Shown one piece after another: positions 1-8,523 of a stretch of DNA of 64,000 nt (positions within the stretch are counted from its first letter, which is position 1; every line of letters begins with the position of its first letter). The position numbers and the translations under genes were made by a program. The DNA is from JBKEDS01 sp047975545 (lineage in GTDB: Bacteria > Bacteroidota > Bacteroidia > Flavobacteriales > Flavobacteriaceae), in assembly GCA_047975545.1 (NCBI GenBank), contig JBKEDS010000027.1, positions 61,477-125,476 on the forward strand, given 5' to 3'. Below the pieces are notes generated by a model. The model saw nothing but the letters and a program-made list of their open reading frames with translations, was not told where the DNA came from and did no database searches.

Positions 1-233
1 GGCAGTTAAGTGCTATTGTCGAGCCTGTTGCCGCCGTAATCGGGGCGGTTGCCGTTACCTTTTTTACGCCCGTTTTGCCCTATGCTTTAGCTTTTGCGGC
101 AGGCGCCATGATTTTTGTGGTGGTTGAAGAAGTGATTCCCGAAACCCAACAGGACAAACATACCGACATTGCAACCCTTGGCTTTATAGGCGGTTTTATT
201 ATTATGATGACTTTGGACGTGGCTTTGGGGTAG
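1..233 (+). CDS. ZIP family metal transporter, C-terminal part
   Basis: The gene enters from the left edge and is read in the frame beginning at base 3; 76 codons precede the TAG stop. The residues resemble the last transmembrane segments of ZupT/GufA-like ZIP transporters, which move Zn2+ or other divalent metals across the inner membrane. Visible marks are a hydrophobic helix rich in Ala, Val and Phe, the segment FVVVEEVIPETQ with paired Glu residues, an HTD motif, and a final helix ending in MMTLDVALG. The N-terminal three quarters lie outside the window, so substrate choice cannot be judged. No terminator is obvious before the next gene. Confidence 0.85.
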   Translation, partial: QLSAIVEPVAAVIGAVAVTFFTPVLPYALAFAAGAMIFVVVEEVIPETQQDKHTDIATLGFIGGFIIMMTLDVALG

Positions 234-275
234 CCCTAAATTGAAATTCAATAAAAGCCTCATTAAACAATTTAA

Positions 276-1151
276 ATGATATTACCAGAAAACGCATTTC
301 CAACAGGAAAAATAGGATACGGATACGGAAGAAACTACCAAATAATAAGTACAATTTCAGTTGTTGAAAACTTATTAATTGAGAACTATTTTCAGGAAAA
401 TGGAAAATTTACGAACTTAGTTTTATCAAACAGGATGGGCAACGCCATTAAAGTCAGCCCAAATGATTGTGAATGGTTAAGCCAATCATTCTTCAGGAAC
501 GAAGAAACCCTATATGGGTTCTCGCTAATCGAGAAAAGCAATTCAAAAAAAATGTTTTTGACCCCCATAAAAGGAAAGATTGATTTTCCTTCGTTTAAAC
601 CCATAAGTAAATACTATGCAAAAGACAAAAACCACTTTTACTACGGTCCTAGCGGAAAAATCATAAAAGAGCAGGATTTAAAATTATTTTTTGACGACAC
701 ATATAGAGAAGAATGGAAAAAATTGCATCCCAAAGAAAAACCTGAACAATTGCTGTCGCTTTGGAACTCAAAAATAGCCACTGCCGGGGATAATGTATAT
801 TGGGATGGAAAATTGATTAAAGGCGTTCATTCCAGTCTTAAAAGAATCAATCAAACACTTTATGCGGATGACCATAACGTGTACCTTTACGACCTACAAA
901 GGATAAAAAGGATTGAAGGTGTCGATATGGGTTCCTTAGTGTTTTGTAACCTTGTTAAGGGCGGTAGTATTATTGGGTGCGCATCGGATAAGTTTAAACC
1001 TATTTATAAATATCTATCAAATGAAAATAATTTCACTAAATATGATTTTAGTTTTAATGCCCCCTTGTTTGAATCAAAAAGAGATATTCTGGATAAAGAT
1101 TATTGGTGGTATAAATTAGAAAAAACAGTTTACAGCAATGGCTATAAGTAA
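276..1151 (+). CDS. DKNYY-type repeat protein, function unknown
   Basis: This encodes 291 residues with no signal peptide or membrane segment. The middle contains short Tyr- and Asp-rich units of the kind named DKNYY (KDKNHFYYGPSGKII near residue 117, AGDNVYWDGKLIKG near 170, DDHNVYLYDLQRI near 200), which probably form repeated beta-hairpins. The family occurs widely in Bacteroidota and Proteobacteria without known function. The ATG at 276 is the first in the frame; because the protein lacks the usual N-terminal leader, the gene could be an N-terminally shortened member. Base composition is more AT-rich than its neighbours, which fits an accessory gene. It converges with the feo operon, ending 10 bases before the small Cys-rich gene's stop. 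Confidence 0.6.
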   Translation: MILPENAFPTGKIGYGYGRNYQIISTISVVENLLIENYFQENGKFTNLVLSNRMGNAIKVSPNDCEWLSQSFFRNEETLYGFSLIEKSNSKKMFLTPIKGKIDFPSFKPISKYYAKDKNHFYYGPSGKIIKEQDLKLFFDDTYREEWKKLHPKEKPEQLLSLWNSKIATAGDNVYWDGKLIKGVHSSLKRINQTLYADDHNVYLYDLQRIKRIEGVDMGSLVFCNLVKGGSIIGCASDKFKPIYKYLSNENNFTKYDFSFNAPLFESKRDILDKDYWWYKLEKTVYSNGYK

Positions 1152-1161
1152 TCTGGGCATA

Positions 1162-1302
1162 TTAACCGCATCCACAACTATCGCCGCCACCGCAGGATTT
1201 TCCCGAGGCCTTTTTTTTCTTCCAAATAAATTTCCGAACAATAAAAACAACGGCAATGGCAACCGTTATATAAACCAGTATGTTTTGTACAATGGTGTTC
1301 AT
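1162..1302 (-). CDS. FeoB-associated Cys-rich membrane protein
   Basis: A 46-residue open frame begins with ATG (read on the minus strand from 1302), seven bases after the feoB stop. It starts with a single hydrophobic helix (about residues 5-23, IVQNILVYITVAIAVVFIV), continues with a Lys-rich patch (residues 29-36) and ends in a Gly/Cys cluster, SCGGGDSCGCG. This layout is that of the small FeoB-associated Cys-rich membrane proteins, which are thought to assist ferrous iron import, perhaps by binding metal at the cytoplasmic mouth of FeoB. Position directly behind feoA-feoB makes it the third gene of the operon. It is easily missed because of its length. Confidence 0.85.
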   Translation of the reverse strand: MNTIVQNILVYITVAIAVVFIVRKFIWKKKKASGKSCGGGDSCGCG

Positions 1303-1308
1303 GTTACC

Positions 1309-3558
1309 TTATTTTAAAAACTGATAGGCTATAAGTCCTGCTATATAGGCCAAGCCGCTCATAGCGGTTAATTGCAGCAGTGGCCATTTCCAACTATTGG
1401 TTTCGCGCTTTACAATGGCCAAGGTACTCATGCACTGCATGGCAAAAGCATAGAACAACAGTAACGAAATACCCGTTGCCAATGTAAAAACCTTTGTGCC
1501 ATCGGCATGGGTTTCGTTGCGCATTTTGGTTTTTATGGTTTTTTCGCTTTCGTCGTCTATTTCGCTGCCCACGCTGTAAATGGTTGCCAGGCTGCCTACA
1601 AAAACCTCGCGGGCGGCAAAACTGCTTACCAGGGCAATGCCAATTTTCCAATCGTAGCCCAAGGGTTTTATTAGCGGCTCCACCCCTTTTCCTATGGTGC
1701 CCAAAACCGAGTTTTCCAATTTAATCGATGCAATTTCATCGTCGATAACTTCGGCTTTAAACTCGGGGGTTTTGGCCTTTAGCGAGTCGGTTATTTGGGT
1801 GGCTGCGGTTATGTTTTCTTCTTCTTCCAAACTTGCCTTATAACGCTCCAATTTATTTTGTAGCGATAATTGCTGAATACTGCTAAACCCTTCGTTTTCA
1901 ATATGGTTTTTAACAATAGCTTCGGCATTTTTAAAGTTTTCGTTGCTACCTATGGTGGCCAAAAACCATAAAATTATGGAAATGCCCAAAATTATTTTTC
2001 CCGCCCCAAACACAAAGGACTTTGTTTTTTCAACTACCGTAATAAACACGTTTTTAAATAAGGGCAGTTTATAATTGGGCATTTCAACAACAAAATACGA
2101 TTTCCCTTTTATTTTTAAGGTTTTGCTTAAAATAGCCGCCGAAATTACCGCTGCGCCAAAGCCTAAAAGGTACAACAGCATTAGGGTTAGGGCTTGGTAG
2201 CTAAAGGAAAAATATTTGATGTTAAAAATATTGCCTTCGGGAATAACCAAAGCAATAAGTATCAGGTATACGGGCAATCGGGCCGAACAGGTGGTAAAGG
2301 GCGTTACCAAAATGGTAATAAGGCGTTCTTTCCAATTTTCAATATTTCGGGCGGCCATTACGGCGGGTATGGCGCAGGCCGTTCCGGAAATTAAGGGTAC
2401 TACGCTTTTTCCGCTTAGGCCAAACCGGCGCATAATACGGTCCATTAAAAACACCACACGGCTCATGTACCCGCTTTCTTCGAGAATGGAAATAAAAAAG
2501 AACAGAAAGGCAATTTGCGGAATGAAAATAACAATACCCCCCAGACCGGGAATAATGCCCTCGGCAAGCAGATTGGTAAATGGCCCTGCGGGCAGGACTT
2601 GTTTTGCCCATTCGGCAAGCGATGCAAATGCCCCATCAATAAAATCCATAGGGATGCCCGACCAATCGTAAATGGCTTGGAACATTAAAAGCAGGATGGC
2701 AAAAAATATTAAATAGCCCCAGACCTTATGGGTTAAAACCCTGTCGAGCTTGCTGCGAAGGTCTTTAGCTTGGCTTGCGTCTATGGTTAGCCCTTGTTTT
2801 AAAACACTATTAATAAACTGGTAGCGTTTTATGGTTTCCTTTTGCTGCAGGCGTTTTAAGGCCGTATTGCTTTTTATTTCGAAATTGGCAATGCCCTCAA
2901 ATTCGTTTCGGGTGGTTTTTCCAAAATTAACATCTTGGGTAATAACCAGCCAAAGTTTATACGGCAAATGCCCGGGAAATGCTTTTTTTAACCGACCAAA
3001 ATAATCTTCATCGATTTTTGAGGTATCCATACTTGGTTCCGTATTTAAATCGCGATAGTTGGCAATAAGGTCTTTTAAATGGTCTATACCTTGTTTTTTT
3101 CGGGTGCTTACAAGGGCTATCTTGGTGTTTAGTTGTTTTTCAAGATAATCGATATTCAACGAAATACCCTTATAATCCATTCTGTCGGCCATGTTAATAA
3201 CCAAAATAGTAGGGATTTCCAAATCTTTAATTTGGGTAAATATAAGCAGATTTCGTTTTAAGTTTTCAACATCGCAAACTACAACGGCAACATCGGGAAA
3301 ATCCTTATCGTTTTTGTTTAAAAGCAGTTCTATAACCACATTTTCGTCCAGCGACGAGGCGTTTAGGCTATAGGTGCCGGGCAAATCGATAATATGCGCC
3401 TTAACGCCGCGGGGAAGTTTGCAAATGCCTTCTTTTTTTTCGACAGTAATACCGGGGTAGTTGCCCACTTTTTGGTTTAACCCGGTAAGGGCATTAAACA
3501 CCGAGGTTTTCCCCGTATTGGGGTTACCTATTAAAGCAACATTTATGTGTTTACCCAT
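1309..3558 (-). CDS. feoB: ferrous iron transport protein B
   Basis: FeoB imports Fe2+ through the inner membrane and carries a cytosolic G domain. The 749-residue protein shows the G motifs in order: GNPNTGKTS (G1, residues 11-19), DLPGTYSL (G3), NMADRMD (G4) and STRKKQG (G5). After a helical spacer come the membrane gates: about eight hydrophobic segments from residue 280 on, with the IFIPQIAFLFFFISILEESG and GTACAIPAVMAARN stretches typical of the nucleoside-recognition gate and of FeoB's conserved Cys. Length matches the family (about 700-770). Its start codon overlaps the end of feoA by eight bases, so the two are translationally coupled. Expression is likely iron-controlled, but no operator was identified. 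Confidence 0.97.
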   Translation of the reverse strand: MGKHINVALIGNPNTGKTSVFNALTGLNQKVGNYPGITVEKKEGICKLPRGVKAHIIDLPGTYSLNASSLDENVVIELLLNKNDKDFPDVAVVVCDVENLKRNLLIFTQIKDLEIPTILVINMADRMDYKGISLNIDYLEKQLNTKIALVSTRKKQGIDHLKDLIANYRDLNTEPSMDTSKIDEDYFGRLKKAFPGHLPYKLWLVITQDVNFGKTTRNEFEGIANFEIKSNTALKRLQQKETIKRYQFINSVLKQGLTIDASQAKDLRSKLDRVLTHKVWGYLIFFAILLLMFQAIYDWSGIPMDFIDGAFASLAEWAKQVLPAGPFTNLLAEGIIPGLGGIVIFIPQIAFLFFFISILEESGYMSRVVFLMDRIMRRFGLSGKSVVPLISGTACAIPAVMAARNIENWKERLITILVTPFTTCSARLPVYLILIALVIPEGNIFNIKYFSFSYQALTLMLLYLLGFGAAVISAAILSKTLKIKGKSYFVVEMPNYKLPLFKNVFITVVEKTKSFVFGAGKIILGISIILWFLATIGSNENFKNAEAIVKNHIENEGFSSIQQLSLQNKLERYKASLEEEENITAATQITDSLKAKTPEFKAEVIDDEIASIKLENSVLGTIGKGVEPLIKPLGYDWKIGIALVSSFAAREVFVGSLATIYSVGSEIDDESEKTIKTKMRNETHADGTKVFTLATGISLLLFYAFAMQCMSTLAIVKRETNSWKWPLLQLTAMSGLAYIAGLIAYQFLK

Positions 3559-3784
3559 TTACTTTATCGATTAAAATATGAACGGCTGTTTCCTTTCTAA
3601 TAGCCACATGTGAGCCGTTAATGTTTAAATACATGGGATCCTTAAACGGGGCTATTTGTACAAGCTCGACAAAACTGCCGGGCAAACAGCCCATTTCCAA
3701 TAGTTTTAACGGAATATGCCCGGAGGACACATCGGTAATTATGCCCCGTTCGCCACGCTTTAAATCTGCCAATGTATGCTGCAA
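3551..3784 (-). CDS. feoA: ferrous iron transport protein A
   Basis: FeoA is a small cytosolic SH3-like protein that helps FeoB. The 77 residues contain the usual features: an N-terminal LADLKRGERGIITDV strand, LLEMGCLPGSFVELVQIAPFKDP, and a final NGSHVAIRKETAVHILI strand pair. It is the first gene of the feoA-feoB-Cys-rich operon on the minus strand and overlaps feoB by eight bases. The upstream 89 bases before the SCO gene should hold the operon promoter. Confidence 0.93.
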   Translation of the reverse strand: MQHTLADLKRGERGIITDVSSGHIPLKLLEMGCLPGSFVELVQIAPFKDPMYLNINGSHVAIRKETAVHILIDKVNG

Positions 3785-3873
3785 CCTTATTTAGATTAAA
3801 TTTAAAGAAGCAAAAGTAAGGTAAAAAGTTTAAAGCCGAAATGTTTAGGGTTGAAAAGTGGTGAAAACCATGC

Positions 3874-4548
3874 TTATTGAGTGTATTCGTCTTTTAAAAT
3901 TTTAATTTCTTTTATTAAACGCTTAATTTCTTCGGGGTTTGTACCATCATAAAACCCACGGATTTGGCGTTTTTTATCGATTAGCATAAAATTTTCGGTA
4001 TGCACCATATCAAAAGGGCCGCCATCGCCATCGTCCTTTACGGCCAAATAGCTTTTTCGGGCCAGTTGGTAAATTTGTTTTTTATTGCCCGTAACCATAT
4101 TCCATTTGCTATCCACAACTCCTTTTTCCACCGCATAGCGTTTTAATTGCGCAACGGTATCGATTTCGGGCGTTACGGTGTGCGAAAGCAGCATAACCTC
4201 GTTATCGTTTAAAATTTGGTTTTGGACCTCGGCCATGTGGGTCGTCATAATCGGGCAGATGGTTTGGCAAGTGGTAAAAAAGAAATCGGCCACGTAAATT
4301 TTATCCTTGTAATTATCCTGCGTTATAGTATCGCCATTTTGGTTAACGAGCTTAAAATCGGCTATTTTATGATATTTTTTTTGATATTGAACAGTACTGT
4401 CCACCAACTCGGTATTTACCATGGCCGGTTGGTAAATGGGCAAAGGCTGATAAACGTTAAGGGTATTGTAAATAATGGAAATTATAATAATGGAAATAAC
4501 ACCAAAAACAATGGCAAAATTTTTATAGGGCTTAAAAAACGACAACAT
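3874..4548 (-). CDS. SCO1/SenC family copper chaperone-like protein
   Basis: SCO proteins deliver copper to the CuA site of cytochrome oxidase or act as thiol reductases on the outer face of the inner membrane. The 224-residue protein has one N-terminal membrane anchor (residues 12-27), then a thioredoxin-like fold with the diagnostic CxxxC pair (Cys94 and Cys98 in FTTCQTICPIMT) and the distant His ligand (His183 in MVHTENF). All three metal ligands are present, so a copper-binding role is likely. It lies upstream of feoA on the same strand with an 89-base gap, so it may be a separate unit. Confidence 0.92.
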   Translation of the reverse strand: MLSFFKPYKNFAIVFGVISIIIISIIYNTLNVYQPLPIYQPAMVNTELVDSTVQYQKKYHKIADFKLVNQNGDTITQDNYKDKIYVADFFFTTCQTICPIMTTHMAEVQNQILNDNEVMLLSHTVTPEIDTVAQLKRYAVEKGVVDSKWNMVTGNKKQIYQLARKSYLAVKDDGDGGPFDMVHTENFMLIDKKRQIRGFYDGTNPEEIKRLIKEIKILKDEYTQ

Positions 4549-4683
4549 GGCAAATAAGTTTCTGCCTGCAAAAATACGGCTTATACCAATACTATATAAA
4601 CCAAAAAATTACAAATGCCCTAAATTCGTGTTAAAAAACAACCGCATTGCGCCATAGCCTTTTTTAAGTTGGTTTTAAAAGTG

Positions 4684-4691
4684 TACTTTTG
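4684..4691 (+). promoter_or_regulatory. putative -7 element for rseP
   Basis: TACTTTTG matches the Bacteroidota -7 consensus TAnnTTTG and sits 31 bases before the rseP ATG. The corresponding -33 element is not clear, although the region upstream is T-rich. Confidence 0.55.
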
Positions 4692-4722
4692 TGCGATTGT
4701 AAAAACACGATATTGAAACTAT

Positions 4723-6063
4723 ATGGAGTTTGTTATTAAAATATCTCAATTTTTGTTGAGCCTTTCATTACTAATTATCCTGCACGAGCTGGGGCATTTT
4801 ATCCCCGCCAAACTATTTAAAACACGGGTAGAGAAATTTTATTTGTTTTTCGACGTAAAATTTTCATTATTTAAAAAGAAAATAGGCGAAACCGTTTACG
4901 GCATAGGTTGGTTGCCCCTTGGCGGTTATGTAAAAATAGCCGGTATGATTGATGAAAGTATGGATACCGAGCAAATGGCCAAGGAGCCACAACCCTGGGA
5001 GTTTCGCTCCAAGCCCGCATGGCAACGGTTAATAATCATGTTGGGCGGCGTTACGGTAAACTTTTTGTTGGCCATAGCTATTTATATAGGCATGAGCTAT
5101 GCTTATGGCGATAAGTTTTTATCCAACAGCAACATAAACGATGGCGTTTGGATTGAAAGCACCGTAGCCAACAAGGCCGGGCTTTATACGGGCGACAAAA
5201 TAATTGCGGTCGATGGCAATAAAATTGAGAAATTCTCCGAAATTCCCGAAAAGGTTATGTTCGGAAAAGAAATTACCATAGAACGCAACGGCGAACAGTC
5301 CACAATAAAAATGCCCGAGGATTTTTTGGCACAATTAATCGATGCCGACGAAGGCCAATTTGTTAGCCTAAGGATACCTTTTGTTGTTGGGAAAATCCCG
5401 GACACGTCGTACAACGTTAATAGCGGCATAAAAGAAGGCGATATTGTATTGGCCCTAAACAACAACAAAACAAAATACTTCGACGAGGTGCGCGATGCCC
5501 TTAAACAGTTAAAAGAACAAAATGTCGAGGCTACCGTTTTGCGCGATAATGCCGAGGTAAGCGTTCCTTTAAAGATTAGTAGCGAAGGCAAAATTGGCGT
5601 AGAGGTAGGCATGTTAAACGAAAGTAGCTTAGAAAAATTAGGCTATTACAGTTTCAACACAAAAACCTATGGCTTTTTTGAATCAATACCCGTAGGCGTA
5701 CATAAGTTTAACGAAAAAATAGTATCGTATTGGGAGCAACTAAAAGCTATTTTTACCCCCAGCACGGGTGCCTACAAAGGCGTAGGGGGCTTTAAGGCTA
5801 TTTACGATATTTTTCCCGATTATTGGAGCTGGCAAGTGTTTTGGAGCATTACCGCATTTTTATCTATAATGTTAGGTGTTTTAAACCTATTGCCCATTCC
5901 CGCCTTGGATGGTGGCCACGTTATGTTTTTGCTTTACGAAATGATTTCAGGCAGAAAACCAAACGACAAGTTTATGGAATATGCCCAAATGGTCGGATTC
6001 TTTATTTTAATAGCTTTGGTGCTGTTTGCCAATGGTAACGACATTTTTAAGGCTTTCAAATAA
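4723..6063 (+). CDS. rseP: RIP site-2 protease RseP
   Basis: This intramembrane zinc metalloprotease cuts membrane-spanning anti-sigma factors and remnant signal peptides. The 446-residue protein has HELGH (His21, Glu22, His25) in the first membrane helix and the second zinc-ligand motif LPIPALDGGH near residue 395. Between them are two PDZ-like domains (about residues 120-205 and 210-295). The number of membrane segments (four) and overall length are normal for the family. ATG at 4723 puts the HELGH helix at the expected distance from the N terminus. It is preceded by its own promoter and followed by an intergenic region carrying tRNA-Asn, so it is probably monocistronic. Confidence 0.96.
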   Translation: MEFVIKISQFLLSLSLLIILHELGHFIPAKLFKTRVEKFYLFFDVKFSLFKKKIGETVYGIGWLPLGGYVKIAGMIDESMDTEQMAKEPQPWEFRSKPAWQRLIIMLGGVTVNFLLAIAIYIGMSYAYGDKFLSNSNINDGVWIESTVANKAGLYTGDKIIAVDGNKIEKFSEIPEKVMFGKEITIERNGEQSTIKMPEDFLAQLIDADEGQFVSLRIPFVVGKIPDTSYNVNSGIKEGDIVLALNNNKTKYFDEVRDALKQLKEQNVEATVLRDNAEVSVPLKISSEGKIGVEVGMLNESSLEKLGYYSFNTKTYGFFESIPVGVHKFNEKIVSYWEQLKAIFTPSTGAYKGVGGFKAIYDIFPDYWSWQVFWSITAFLSIMLGVLNLLPIPALDGGHVMFLLYEMISGRKPNDKFMEYAQMVGFFILIALVLFANGNDIFKAFK

Positions 6064-6139
6064 TTTTTTAATTTTTTGTTTGCAGTAAATAAAATTAAAT
6101 ATATATTTGCACTCGCTTAGCTAAAAGCTAAGCAAACAC

Positions 6140-6213
6140 TCCTCCTTAGCTCAGTTGGTTAGAGCATTTGACTGTTAATCAAAGGGTCCTTGGTTCGAGC
6201 CCAAGAGGGGGAG
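6140..6213 (+). tRNA. tRNA-Asn (GTT)
   Basis: A complete cloverleaf can be drawn: acceptor TCCTCCT/AGGGGGA, D stem GCTC/GAGC, anticodon stem TTTGA/TCAAA with loop CTGTTAA (anticodon GTT at 6174-6176), and T stem CTTGG/CCAAG with loop TTCGAGC. CCA is not encoded. The 3' end serves as the left boundary of a small genomic island. Confidence 0.97.
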
Positions 6214-6216
6214 CTT
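6202..6216 (+). repeat. att-like repeat, left copy, in tRNA-Asn 3' end
   Basis: The 15 bases CAAGAGGGGGAGCTT at the tRNA 3' end recur at 8818-8832 with one mismatch, in the same orientation. Such repeats arise when an element integrates into the 3' end of a tRNA gene. Confidence 0.6.
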
Positions 6217-6222
6217 TATAGG

Positions 6223-6248
6223 AAAAGTCGCCGAAAGGTGGCTTTTTT
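6223..6248 (+). terminator. hairpin terminator after tRNA-Asn
   Basis: AAAAGTCGCC and GGTGGCTTTT pair (with G-T wobbles) around a GAAA loop and are followed by further T residues. It probably ends the tRNA transcript. An analogous hairpin follows the second att-like copy at 8842. Confidence 0.7.
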
Positions 6249-6352
6249 CGTTTGTATCCTTTTGATAATGGTAATGTATCAGATGTGGTGTTGGAGTAAT
6301 TTTTAAAAATTAAAACACTGATTTTCAGTAAACAAATAATATAATTGATTAA

Positions 6353-6382
6353 AAAAGAGATGGGCAAGCGTTCATCTCTTTT
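6353..6382. terminator. 10-bp perfect hairpin before the IS1-type gene
   Basis: AAAAGAGATG and CATCTCTTTT are perfect inverted repeats with a 10-base loop, followed by CTTTTT. It resembles a factor-independent terminator. The 200 bases from 6249 to 6447 hold no convincing gene; the hairpin may insulate the island from tRNA read-through. Confidence 0.55.
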
Positions 6383-6441
6383 CTTTTTAAGCTCTTAAAA
6401 CGCTTTAAAATCGTTTTTCACGAACTTAGTGTTTCAAATAT

Positions 6442-7123
6442 GGTGTTATGAAAAATCAATGCAAACATTGCCACTCACAAAACATAATAAAAAGCGGGTT
6501 TACAAGCTATAATAAACAACGCTACCTCTGTAAATCATGCAGAAGAAAGTTTGTTGAAGATTATACATATCAAGCTTACAACGAAAACATTAATCAACAA
6601 ATTGTAATTTTAACAAAGGAAGGTTTAGGTATACGTAGTACAGCAAGAGTACTTAAAATATCAACAACGACATTACTTAAACGTATTTTATATATTGCTA
6701 GCGCAATAAAACAACCTCAAATTATACGCTATCAAACTTACGAAGTTGATGAGTTAAGAACATATATAGGCAATAAAAAAAGACCTATTTGGGTTATTTA
6801 TGCAATAAATTCCATAACTAAATGTCCCGTTTGCTTAAAGGTAGGCAGAAGAAATAAACGAAACCTTAAAGAGGTTATCGATACGTTGCTTTTATCAAAT
6901 TCAAAGAAAATATTTACCGATAAGTTACCTATGTATAATTATTTAATTGAAGATAAAATACATTCTACAAAATTTAGAGGCATTAATCACATAGAGCGAA
7001 ACCACTTATCACTCCGTACACATTTAAAAAGACTTAATCGCAGGACTATATGTTTTTCTAAAAGTTTGGTTATGCTTTCAGCAATTATTAAAATTTACTT
7101 TTGGAGTTGAATAATTGCACACC
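6442..7123 (+). mobile_element. IS1-family insertion sequence, single ORF, tentative ends
   Basis: The transposase gene at 6448-7110 is of the IS1 type. IS1 elements usually end in GGTG; here GGTGTT occurs at 6442 and, inverted, GGTGTGC at 7117-7123, giving a tentative 682-bp unit. The outer flanks are also partly complementary (TTAGTGTTTCAAAT at 6426 against TTAAGTGCTTAATTT read from the other end), so the true ends could lie 15-25 bases further out. No clear target duplication was found, so boundaries are uncertain. Confidence 0.45.
6448..7110 (+). CDS. IS1 family transposase (InsAB-type, unfused frame)
   Basis: The 220-residue protein combines in one continuous frame what classical IS1 makes by programmed frameshifting of insA and insB. 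The N terminus has an InsA zinc finger (CKHCHSQNIIKSG followed by RYLCKSC, residues 4-33) and a helix-turn-helix near residues 55-80. The C-terminal half has the DDE catalytic residues in VDELRTYIG, IFTDKLPMYN and HIERNHLSLRTH, ending with the InsB signature KRLNRRTICFSKS. Length is close to the fused IS1 product (about 230), so the enzyme looks intact. Codon use is AT-rich, like the rest of the tRNA-Asn island. Confidence 0.9.
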   Translation: MKNQCKHCHSQNIIKSGFTSYNKQRYLCKSCRRKFVEDYTYQAYNENINQQIVILTKEGLGIRSTARVLKISTTTLLKRILYIASAIKQPQIIRYQTYEVDELRTYIGNKKRPIWVIYAINSITKCPVCLKVGRRNKRNLKEVIDTLLLSNSKKIFTDKLPMYNYLIEDKIHSTKFRGINHIERNHLSLRTHLKRLNRRTICFSKSLVMLSAIIKIYFWS

Positions 7124-7179
7124 TGGAAATTAAGCACTTAAATGAAAATTATTGTACCTTTAGAAAATAACCACATTAT

Positions 7180-7707
7180 ATGAGTGATAAATTTAGGTTG
7201 CCAAGAAAAGTAAAAAAGCGCCTTAAAGGTGGGCTTTGGTTATATCCACAAGATGAAAAAGGAAATAGTATAGCCGCTTTTCCTTATAAATATAAAGAAG
7301 ATTATAATGCCTATAAACAAGGTGTTATTAAACGATTTTTGGATCGGCACAAAGAAACAAATGAAGAACGTCAAGAAAAATATAAAACTTTAGATAATGA
7401 AATTTATGTGTCTGATGATAAATTAAAAATTTATGTAAACACATTTTTTGCTAAGCCATATAGATTACCATTTTATAGTATTCTATTACAAGCTAAAAAT
7501 CATCCAAAAGCACAAAAGGGATATTTTAATTTTATCAATGCCTACCATGAAAATGAAAAAGACGATAGTTATGGTAACATATGTTGTTTAGCTATAGACT
7601 ACGCTAAAGAAATGTTAGGTCCAAAAGGTAGAAAGCCACAAAAAAAGACCAAAAAGAAAATATGTAAAAACGTATATGGAAGATACCCTAAAAGACAAAG
7701 TAAATAG
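7180..7707 (+). CDS. hypothetical protein, Lys-rich, in tRNA-Asn island
   Basis: I do not recognise this 175-residue protein. It is soluble and strongly basic: it opens with FRLPRKVKKRLKGGLWLYPQ and ends in a Lys/Arg tail (residues 150-175). The centre is mixed with aromatic residues (FFAKPYRLPFYSILLQAKNH). A TACCTTTA sequence at 7155, close to the TAnnTTTG consensus, could be its promoter, 25 bases before the ATG. AT-rich codon use sets it apart from the chromosome. A nucleic-acid-binding role would fit the charge but is only inference. Confidence 0.65.
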   Translation: MSDKFRLPRKVKKRLKGGLWLYPQDEKGNSIAAFPYKYKEDYNAYKQGVIKRFLDRHKETNEERQEKYKTLDNEIYVSDDKLKIYVNTFFAKPYRLPFYSILLQAKNHPKAQKGYFNFINAYHENEKDDSYGNICCLAIDYAKEMLGPKGRKPQKKTKKKICKNVYGRYPKRQSK

Positions 7708-7847
7708 AATGAGAATCAAAATCATCCCTAATTCAAAAGGTTAAATTATGGTTAAATCGATTTTAAATGTAACTATATAAGCGTTTTTTGCGTATAATAT
7801 AATGTATGTAAGTAGTTTGAATTATGATGTCTCTTTTGAAAAATAGT

Positions 7848-7855
7848 TATATTTG
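7848..7855 (+). promoter_or_regulatory. putative -7 element for the DUF6934 gene
   Basis: TATATTTG fits TAnnTTTG and lies 28 bases before the ATG at 7883. A TTTTG at 7834-7838 is too close to be an ideal -33 box. Confidence 0.5.
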
Positions 7856-7882
7856 TGACTCTTTTAATTGTTAAAAAATTGA

Positions 7883-8479
7883 ATGGAGTTTTTAAAGCAA
7901 GCGTATAGTTTAAACTTTGAAGGTATTGGAGATGATGGTGTCTATAAGTGTAAGTATAGATTTATTAGTACAGGAGAAGAAGATATAACAAAAGTGATTT
8001 CAATTTCTCCAATATCCGACACTGGAAATTGGTATAATTTAGGTTTTGGTAACCTTGAAAATATTGGAGGCGAATTAGTTGTAAACGATACAGCAGAGAA
8101 AAACAACAATGATTATGATAAGGTGTTAGCGACTGTGTTTATGGCTGCATTGTATTTTTTTCAAGCAAAACCGAAAGCGGTTATTGCATTTTTTGGAAAT
8201 ACAGTTCATAAACATAGAATATACAAACAGAAAATATCTATCAATTTAAAATCTTTAAAAGAGAATTTAAGCATATCTGGAGGGTTTCTAAATAATACGA
8301 TAAACATTATTGAAAGAAAACAGATAGTTATAAGAAATGGTAGAGAAAGAATAAGAATAATTAAAGAAAAAGATATTAATTCTATAATAGCCAAAGGCAT
8401 AAAGATTAATAATATAGAAGAATATAAAGTGAAAAACTCAAAAGATTATCAATTTGTTTTGATAGGTTTAAAACCTTAA
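7883..8479 (+). CDS. DUF6934 family protein
   Basis: The 198 residues resemble the Bacteroidota-specific DUF6934 group. An N-terminal beta-rich part contains YNLGFGNLENIGGELVVND. Then comes the conserved NNDYDKVLATVFMAALYFFQ helix (residues 75-97), then KPKAVIAFFGNTVHKHRIYKQ, where other members have a Gly/Ser-Thr-x-x-Arg-x-Arg-x-Tyr segment. No function is known for the family; its members are frequent in accessory regions and are often multicopy. A 68-codon gene follows after 44 bases on the same strand, so the two could be one transcription unit. Confidence 0.6.
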   Translation: MEFLKQAYSLNFEGIGDDGVYKCKYRFISTGEEDITKVISISPISDTGNWYNLGFGNLENIGGELVVNDTAEKNNNDYDKVLATVFMAALYFFQAKPKAVIAFFGNTVHKHRIYKQKISINLKSLKENLSISGGFLNNTINIIERKQIVIRNGRERIRIIKEKDINSIIAKGIKINNIEEYKVKNSKDYQFVLIGLKP

Positions 8480-8523
8480 AGTTTGTTTGAGAATACAACA
8501 AAACAGTTAAATTTACAAAAGTT

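Noticed and set aside
6179..6367. 62-residue minus-strand frame over the tRNA-Asn 3' end
   Set aside because: It is the antisense translation of the tRNA (ending in LGLEPRTL, a well-known artefact) and the terminator.
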